Source: Nautilus pompilius
Lineage: Eukaryota > Mollusca > Cephalopoda > Nautilida > Nautilidae
NCBI GenBank assembly: GCA_018389105.1
Contig: JACATO010000304.1
Location: 1,674,001 to 1,738,000 of the forward strand
DNA: 64,000 nucleotides
Reading direction: 5' to 3'
Both the position numbers and the translations under genes were made by a program. Each line of letters starts with the position of its first letter. Position 1 is the stretch's first letter. The notes under the pieces are model-generated. The model did no database searches and was not told the DNA's origin. It was given only the letters and a program-made list of their open reading frames with translations. Positions 57,010-64,000 of this stretch are shown here, in pieces.

Positions 57010-58780
57010 TAAGCATCTTGTTAACAAATATCTGTTTTCATCAATCATAGATATATGATAGGAAGACAAGCGAATCTCTGACTTGATTTATGCATGGACA
57101 GCGCTGTCGATTGACACCAACAACTTGAAAGCATATTTTTTCTGCTATGCCAGCTCAGTGGTACACGGTGCAGATAATTTACTATGTAATCATGTATATT
57201 TTGCACAAATTTTATAAAGTTGTTAACTTGTTCAGCAAGCAGGACATCGTCTTTGAGAACTTTTATTTTATCTGGCTTTGAACGTTATATTCCCATCAGT
57301 TCCAGTCTCTTCTGTCTGTCTTTAATGACGTCTAATAGAATACTTGACTCTTAGAATTTCAGTGGGTGAGAAATTATGCTTCTAAGATCATGTACGGAAG
57401 ATCCAAAACCTCTGCGTGGTAAATGCCTCTTTATGTAGTCCAACTTCCATCCATCTTCCCATTTCATGACAGCAGAGAAGTCGCTGGATATTCTAGCTTC
57501 AGCACAAATTTTGCGGATGAAGGCTACATTGGCATTGTACTAGAATATTCCCCTCATTTGATCGCTGTTAAAAGGATATACCTTCTGTTAATAAAAAGAA
57601 TCTCCACAAAAATAGTTAAAATTTTACTTTAAACTCTGACCTTTTACTGTACGCGATACTTTACCCTCTTTGTGTCGAAGAATACTGTACTGATTTTAAG
57701 CTTCGACTTCCGACCTGACCAACCCTATGATCGAAGAACTTTAACAGTACAAACATCACTTCTAAACTTCAATTGTCAGGGTTAAAATTTGGAAAGTCAG
57801 ATGAAAATTGATCGAAAAATACGATCAAGAGAGTGCACGGACACGGACACACACACACACCTTCCTATTAATAATGCACTACTGATATGCAATTATGCAA
57901 GAAAGATTTGTTTTCTATTATCCATCTAAATATTTTCATGTGTTCTCTGTATTCAAGAGTAAAGATAATTTTTGCACGTAGTTATAGTTTGATGCGAAGA
58001 AAGCAGCCCGGGAGCAGGCTATGACACTACCATGTTGGATAAAGTTATTTCATATGTGTACATAATTTTATCTTATTTTTCATATTAAATGTATTTTAGC
58101 CAACTGCCACCATACAACACTCATATAACCTCCATTTAAACCAACGAAATCCCATTATACCCAGCTGGAACACATTCGAACTTAAACGACACACTACCCT
58201 ACTAGAGCCGGCCTTAACTTAATACATGCTGCTCTCGAATGGCTCGGTTAAATAAGGCTGGCTAAAGATGGATATTCTGCATAAAATGGCTGTGAAAATG
58301 CACTAGCGCTGCTTCCCTTAACAAAGCACATAATGATGTAGCTTACTACTTTCACTCGTAAAACACAGGAGCTTTTGGTGATAAATTAGGAGTAGCAACC
58401 GCATTCCACAATGTAATTACACCCTGGTCACGGGTCCTCTGTCCCGGTTTCCCAGCTTGAAGAGAGATGTCAGCACCAGTTCGACGAATATGGAGCGAAA
58501 TTCAGATTATTTTTTCCTCCTTTCTCTATCACATTGAAGCCAAAGAATTCCGACAAAAGCTTTTTTTGACTGAATCTACCAAGATCAAACCAAGTCGCTC
58601 TCGATGAGGATGTGCGCGGCATGTTGCACGGCTGCGCATGCGCGCAGATTAGAGGGAGCATCGGAAGCGACTACAATTAAGTTGGCCCACTTCAGCAAAT
58701 AGTGTTGTCCCTGCTCTTTAGGTCAAAGGATTCCCACTCCTATATAATGCTTGATATCGGGTTGATCGATATGTCAGGGA
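57010..58780. other. Intergenic DNA
   Basis: No gene recognised. (AC)n at 57846-57860. The minus strand shows weakly coding-like pieces at 57.1-57.6 kb that could belong with the 55033-55293 relic on the other side of the Tc1 insertion; this is speculation. Confidence 0.35.
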
Positions 58781-58789
58781 ACCGGAAAG

Positions 58790-59680
58790 CATCCTGAGGG
58801 ATATTTCCCCATTTATTCATTAATACTGTACGCAATCATGCAGATATCCGAAAGCCTCTCTCGGGTTCACCCTGCAGATGCCCAAATGGGATGAGGGCGG
58901 TGGGTTGTGCTAATGATGAGTGAGTGATGCTCGGAATATCTGTCGAGTCCCTCAAACCATAAACGCATAACGTGGGCACGGTGAGTATGAGACTCGTCGT
59001 CTGGGAAGTAACTGTCTCCCATCAGGATACATCGCTGGATGCCGTTGAATAGAAATGATGCTGAAATAAGCTTTGCCATTCTTTCAGCCTTCTAAAGGGA
59101 CTAGGAGATCCATCAGGGTACATACCTACGACTCCATCTGAAGCTTGGATAGTTGGAACCACACGAAAGGAGTCGGTGGATTTCTCTAAATTTGTCTTCG
59201 TGTAAAAAGGGATCAGACAGGGCTCGTCAAACTGCATCGCTTTTCTGCAGTCTCCGTTAGGCTGATGTCTGTGCTACTTATTCAAAATATGGCCGCTTTT
59301 CATGTTAGTGACTGTCATAACTGGTTTGCGAAAGGTGCAGCTGGAGATACGTATGAATTTCCTTGCATTAAATGTCACTTGAGCTACTGTTTGATGGCGG
59401 TTGGACATTACTATCCTGCCTAACCGCCTTTCTCTGGCTACGTGGTCGCGGCCAGACATTTTCTCTACCTTTTCCCATCGCTGATAAACTCGAATGATTG
59501 ATGCCTTAAGCAGCCTCCCAGCGAAACTGTCTTGGTTACTGTGTCACCTGCTAAATGTTCAAACATTATTATGCCTAATTTGAATGATACAATGTCATCG
59601 CCTTCCCCATATCTGTTAGACTGACTGCAAATCCAAGTCATATATAGGGCTGTATTGATCAACTGTCACATCATGTGGTC
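58790..59680 (-). pseudogene. Degraded Tc1-like transposase, near full length
   Basis: Reading leftwards on the minus strand, the pieces follow Tc1 order. 59465-59662: VTKTVSLGG region of the first helix-turn-helix. 59274-59459: RDHVARERRLGRIVMSNRHQ, TVAQVTFNARKF, ISSCTFRK (second DNA-binding part). 59022-59237: GMYPDGSPSPF. 58867-59079: DSYFPDDESHTHRAHVMRLW, corresponding to DDNARPHRAHVVRLW. Then a GKYPSGCFP segment where the family has EWxxIPxxxFR. At least three frame changes. It ends about 50 bp before the minisatellite; terminal repeats were not identified. Confidence 0.8.
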
Positions 59681-59730
59681 AACTGTGGCTTTCATAAGTC
59701 CCAACAAATTGACCAGCCATCGTATATTTG

Positions 59731-60697
59731 ACATGACATTTACTGGTTTTACATAGCAGTTATTGGCTTTCAGTGAAGCAAACAAACTTTACATGACATC
59801 TAATAGTTTTTGTAATATAGATAAACTTTACATGGCATTTACTGGCTTTTAGTGATACAAATAAACATTACACGACATTTATTGGCTTTTAGAGATACAA
59901 ATAAACTTTACATGGCATTTACTAGCTTTTAGTGATGCAAATAAACATCACACGACATTTACTGGCTTTCAGAGATACAAATAAACTTTACATGGCATTT
60001 ACTGACTTTTAGTGATACAAATAAACTTTACATGGCATTTACTGGCTTTTAATGATACAAATAAACTTTACATGGCATTTACTGGCTTTTAGTGATACAA
60101 ATAAACTTTACATGACATTTACTGGCTTTTAGTGATACAAATAAACTTTACATGGCATTTACTGGCTTTTAGAGATACAAATAAACTTTACATGGCATTT
60201 ACTGGCTTTTAGAGATACAAATAAACTTTACATGACATTTACTGGCTTTTAATGATACAAATAAACTTTACACGACATTTACTGGCTTTTAGAGATACAA
60301 ATAAACTTTACACGACATTTACTGGCTTTTAGAGATACAAATAAACTTTACATGGCATTTACTGGCTTTTAGAGATACAAATAAACTTTACATGACATTT
60401 ACTGGCTTTTAGAGATACAAATAAACTTTACACGACATTTACTGGCTTTTAGAGATACAAATAAACTTTACATTGCATTTACTGGCTTTTAGAGATACAA
60501 ATAAACTTTACATGGCATTTACTGGCTTTTAGAGATACAAATAAACTTTACATGACATTTACTGGCTTTTAATGATACAAATAAACTTTACACGACATTT
60601 ACTGGCTTTTAATGATACAAATAAACTTTACATGGCATTTACTGGCTTTTAGTGATACAAATAAACTTTACACGACATTTACTGGCTTTTGCTGATA
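59731..60697. repeat. Minisatellite, 40-bp unit, about 24 copies
   Basis: From 59821 to 60700 the sequence is 22 units of exactly 40 bp, consensus starting ATAAACTTTACATGGCATTT and then ACTGGCTTTTAGTGATACAA; about two more diverged units precede it. Variants occur at two places: CATGGC, CATGAC or CACGAC in the first half and AGTGAT, AGAGAT or AATGAT in the second. Every unit junction makes AATAAA. The array is non-coding. Confidence 0.97.
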
Positions 60698-61189
60698 TCG
60701 ATAGATTTTGTTAGCATGTTAGTACTTTAAAAACGACATTTTGTTAATGTTCTGTTTGCAGTAGTTTGGTTTTAGAAGTCTCGGTGCATGATATCGACCA
60801 AATTCCAAGTGTTGATGCTCGCAGTCTATCGGTTTCAAAGACAGAGAAATAGTTAAGATGTAGGATCTACTAACCCAAATCACATTTGAAACAAAACAAT
60901 AAAAACGTTTCTTATTTAGTATAATTATCGAATACTTAAAAAATGTCTGCAATCATTGAAGTGCTGTTTTTTGCCCACTCCAGAGTCGACATTAGCAATG
61001 CATTTAAATCCAAATGTCATTGCATTTAATTCTTTTTGAAAGACAACCCGTGTTTTCGCTGACACTAAACAAAGAATTGTTTTCGAAATGTCAATAAATG
61101 TCACGCCAAGTCTAACTCTGCGATATTAAATACGAGATTTTCTCTAGTGCGAGTTCTCACGACACGCACTCCAGATATGACGTATCGTT
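60698..61189. other. Intergenic DNA upstream of gene 2
   Basis: No gene or repeat recognised. GC and CpG content rise towards the right. Confidence 0.5.
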
Positions 61190-61254
61190 GTTCAAGTGAA
61201 ACCCGGCTACATATCGGATCGCCGCTATGATATCCGGCCGCGTTTCACTTGAAC
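61190..61254. repeat. 65-bp inverted repeat (hairpin)
   Basis: GTTCAAGTGAAAC at 61190-61202 is repeated exactly inverted at 61242-61254. After one mismatch CGGC pairs again, and ATATC pairs further in, giving at least 22 pairs around a short loop. It sits in the CpG-richer region upstream of gene 2. Confidence 0.9.
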
Positions 61255-61259
61255 ACATT

Positions 61260-61778
61260 TTGTAAATGTGATTTCGCCTTCGTTACTAAACTTAGCGTTC
61301 GTCCATCAGTGATTCGCGGCGACCGACTTGGAGTTAGAAGCGAAGGCCTACATCTGAACATGATTTAACAAGATCCGAGTTTGGTAATTAACGAAACACT
61401 CGCCTCAAGAGAGTAGGCGGTAATATTAGTGGCGCTTGAATTAGGAATACATATTTTTAGAATTTAATAGAAATTCAAAAAAAAAAAACTCTCCCTTTTA
61501 CCCAAACTACTAAATGTTGGGTATATCACACACGTGACCGTGAAGCTATTTCAAGACTCCCCCCTCTCGTCAGTTACCAGACAGGAACTAATTAATAAAT
61601 TAGTTGCAGCATATCCCATCACCTCGTTAGTGATTAGCGCACCTGCGCCTCGAAGACCTCTTCTTGTCGCCGAACTGACTTTCCCCGCTGACCGGGGGGT
61701 CGATCAACGTCCACGGCCGTAAACGAGAGAGCGAGCGCCGACCCAGACAGGTAAACAACAACAACAACAACAACAAAA
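61260..61778 (+). promoter_or_regulatory. Promoter / 5' UTR region of gene 2
   Basis: CpG-richer sequence directly upstream of the candidate start codon, ending in an (AAC)n stretch at 61755-61776 just before ATG. No TATA box at a convincing place was seen. The assignment rests on composition and position. Confidence 0.4.
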
Positions 61779-64000
61779 ATGTCGAGAGAACCCCATCCGG
61801 AGAAGAGAACTAACACCCCATCCGGTACTGCTGCAGCTGAAGCCGAGACCGCGCGCAAAACCGACGAATATAAGGAAAATAAAAGAAAACAGAAACAGAG
61901 AAACCACCTCGGGCTTCTTGGTACCGTGTCAAGTGCTATCAAGGGCCGGTGTTGCGTAAGTACTTAGCGCGGCTTCCAGGCAAAATAAGGAACTCTTCGG
62001 GCTACACGGGAATTTAAACTGCCTACAGGCCATCGGCTTTTCGCGAACGAACCTTAGCCATGTCTGCTCTTAAACAACTTTCGGAAATGTACATTTTACC
62101 CTCGAGATGTAAAAACCCGCAAATCATTTTATGAATTTTGAATTCAAATGATTAAATGCTACTTGGTTGGGCTTAATAATGTAATTTTCCGTACAATCTC
62201 TCTCTCTTTCTCTCTCTCTCATATATACATACACACAGTTGCATCTCAAATAATTAGAATATCGTGGAAGACTTCATTATTTTCAGTAATTTAATTCAAA
62301 CGGTGAAACTTTCATATATTCTAGATTCATTACACATAAAGTGAAATATTTCAAGCCTTTTTTTGTTTTAATTTTGATGATTACGGCTTACAGCTCATGA
62401 AAATCAAAAATCCACTATCTCAAAATATTAGAATATTTCATAGGATCAATAAAAAAAAAAGGATTTATAATATAAAAATGTCGAACTTCTGAAAAGTATG
62501 TTCATTTATGCACTCAATACTTGGTCGGGGCTCCTTTTGCATGAATCACTGCATGAATGCGGCGTGGCATGGAGGCGATCAGCCTGTGGCACTACTGAGG
62601 TGTTATGGAAGGCCAGGTTGCTTTGGTAGCGGCCTTCAGCTCGTCTGTATTGTTGGGTCTGGTGTCTCTCATCTTCCTCTGACAATACCCCATAGATTCT
62701 CTACGGGGTTCAGGTCAGGCGAGTTGGCTGGCCAATCAAGCACAGTAATACCATGGTCAGCAAGCCACTTACTAGTAGTTTTGGCACTGTGGGCAGGTGC
62801 CAAGTCCTGCTGGAAAAGAAATCAGCATCTCCATAAAGCTTGTCAGCAGACAGAAGCATGAAGTGCTCTAAAATCTCCTGGTAGACGGCTGCGTTGACTT
62901 TGGACTTGATAAAACACAGTGGACCAACACCAGCAGATGACATGGCATCCCAAATCATCACTGACTGTGGAAACTTCACACTGGACTTCAAGCAACTTGG
63001 ATTCTGTGCCTCTCCACTCTTCCTCCAGACTGTGGGACCTTGATTTCAAAATGAAATGCAAAATTTACTTTCATCTGAAAAGAGGACTTTGGACCACTGA
63101 GCAACGGTCCAGTTCTTTTTCTTCTTAGCCCAGGTAAGACACTTCTGACATTGTCTCTGGTTCAAGAGTGGCTTGACACCAGGAATGCGACACTTGTAGC
63201 CCACTTCCTGGACACGTCTGTGCGTGGTGGCTCTTGATGCACTGACTCCAGTCTCAGTCCACTCCTTGTGAAGCTCTCCAAGTTCTTGAATCGGCTTTGC
63301 TTGACAATCCTCTCAAGGCTGCGGTCATCCCTCTTGCTTGTGCACCTTTTCCTACCACACTTTTCCCTTCCAGTCAACTTTCCATGAATGTATTTTGATA
63401 CAGCACTCTGCGAACAGACAGTACTTTCAGCAATGACCTTTTGTGGTTTACCCTCCTTGTGGAGGGTGCCAGTGTCTCTTCTGGACAACTGTCAAGCCAG
63501 CAGTCTTCCCCATGATTGTGGTTGTGTGTACTGAACCAGACTGAGAGATTCATGGTATTTATACTGCATAAATAGTGATTTACTCAAACTCGAAATGGAA
63601 TATTCTAATATTTTGAGATACGTTTTTTCTATTTTGGGGGGCTGTAGGCCGTAATTATCAAAGTTAAAATTAAAAAATGCTTGAAACATTTTAGTTTACA
63701 TGTAATGAGTCTTGAATATATACAATTTTCACTTTCTGAAATAACTGACAAAAAATATTGAACTCTTCCACGATATCCTAATTTTTTGAGATGCACCCGT
63801 ATATATATTCCAGAATAGACATTAAATCTTTTCTCTATCTTGTCACCAATGATCAGCTACATATCCACTCGTGTAAACCCGTGTCTCAAGGGCAGACTCA
63901 CTTTTTGTACTTAGCTACGCAAACAAATGTCTAAGTTCTCTCCTTTTAGGGTGAAGATATTAGGCGGAAGTGGATCGCCTCACAAAGATCCCCAGTTTTC
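61779..64000 (+). CDS. Unrecognised gene, first two coding exons (3' end outside window)
   Basis: Exon 1 (61779-61955) has 59 codons from ATG in an AAAAATG context to the donor GTAAGT. The product begins MSREPHPEKRTNTPSG, has an Ala/Glu-rich part and a strongly basic stretch YKENKRKQKQRN, then LGLLGTVSSAIKGRCC. Exon 2 begins at 63950 after acceptor CTCCTTTTAG in the same phase (0), reads GEDIRRKWIASQRSPVF and runs open to the window end. The charged, hydrophilic N-terminus without signal peptide suggests a cytoplasmic or nuclear protein; the CC pair at the exon end could be lipid-modified, which is guesswork. I do not recognise the family. The intron holds the Tc1 at 62236-63799. Confidence 0.5.
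61956..62235. other. Intron 1 of gene 2, left part
   Basis: Ordinary intron sequence ending in a CT then TA/CA microsatellite (62197-62235) into which the Tc1 element is inserted. Confidence 0.45.
62236..63799 (-). mobile_element. Tc1-family transposon, 1564 bp, vertebrate-like
   Basis: Inverted ends: left CAGTTGCATCTCAAATAATT and right (reverse complement) CGGGTGCATCTCAAAAAATT, continuing through AGAATATCGTGGAAGA. TA follows the right end (63800-63801); the left flank is CA within a TA/CA repeat, probably a mutated TA. The subterminal regions, with CTAGATTCATTACACATAAA and GATTACGGCTTACAGCTCAT, look to me nearly identical to a Tc1 family common in fish and amphibian genomes. That resemblance is from memory. 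Confidence 0.92.
62500..63513 (-). pseudogene. Tc1 transposase (vertebrate-like family), frameshifted
   Basis: From a Met at 63513 the minus strand reads MGKTAGLTVVQKRHW, then helix-turn-helix pieces VIAESTVCSQSAVSKYIHGK and GREKCGRKR (63162-63488), then in shifted frames FSDESKFCISF (first Asp), SVMIWDAMSSAGVGPL (62710-62991), QQDLAPAHSAK (second Asp) and WPANSPDLNPVENLWG (Glu). Catalytic residues are present, but several indels and at least one stop break the frame, so it cannot make an active enzyme. The length, about 340 codons, is normal. Confidence 0.9.
63802..63949. other. Intron 1 of gene 2, right part
   Basis: Short flank between the Tc1 and the exon 2 acceptor; the last 20 bases are pyrimidine-rich. 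No other feature. Confidence 0.45.

Noticed and set aside
59821..60700. CRISPR-like array
   Set aside because: Units are contiguous 40-bp tandem repeats with no unique spacers, in eukaryotic DNA.
61634..61942. Minus-strand frames of 102 and 67 codons with Val or Cys runs
   Set aside because: The runs come from the (AAC)n repeat read in reverse, and the frames overlap the better supported exon 1 of gene 2.
62508..62861. 117-codon plus-strand frame
   Set aside because: It is antisense to the Tc1 transposase at 62236-63799.

Overview
The window is invertebrate nuclear DNA: AT-rich, intron-rich and crowded with transposon debris. Spliceosomal introns with GT..AG borders, many Tc1/mariner copies, and a tRNA-derived SINE whose tail resembles the MetaSINE type point to an animal, most likely a mollusc-like lophotrochozoan. 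The species call is inference.

Gene 1 (about 1-39.8 kb, + strand) is the 3' two thirds of a MED15 (Mediator tail subunit 15) gene. Twelve coding exons between 6633 and 39622 join without a frame break into 404 codons plus a stop, ending in a 13-codon terminal exon. The KIX-domain exons must lie upstream of the window. The introns hold most of the DNA; one of 17.4 kb (20397-37837) separates two halves of the conserved C-terminal module. The introns contain a 1.3-kb mariner with intact ends (2874-4187), two related Tc1-like relics (1-560 and 19080-19620), an old mariner with recognisable ends (12127-13116), a hAT-like non-autonomous element (25563-26001), another DDE transposase relic (38110-39000) and several SINE fragments.

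Region 39.8-49.7 kb has no convincing gene. It holds SINE copies, a Tc1-like relic (43.5-43.9 kb) and a 237-bp TA-flanked MITE (49487-49723). From about 49.7 kb base composition changes: a CpG-richer stretch (49.75-50.35 kb) looks like a promoter or 5' exon, but I could not tie it to a gene.

Region 52-61 kb is a nested repeat zone: a CT tract, a Tc1 relic split by a SINE with a 12-bp target duplication, a complete-ended but broken Tc1 element (55370-57007), another Tc1 relic (58.8-59.7 kb) and a minisatellite of 40-bp units (59731-60697) with higher-order variant structure.

Gene 2 (61.8 kb to the window end, + strand) is the 5' end of an unrecognised gene: a first coding exon at 61779-61955 and the start of an in-frame second exon at 63950-64000. 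Its first intron carries a Tc1 element (62236-63799) strongly reminiscent of a vertebrate Tc1 family, a candidate for horizontal transfer. A 65-bp inverted repeat sits about 525 bp upstream of its start codon.

I found no coherent undescribed biological system. The most interesting observations are the nested insertions, the possible horizontally transferred Tc1, the minisatellite structure and the upstream hairpin.
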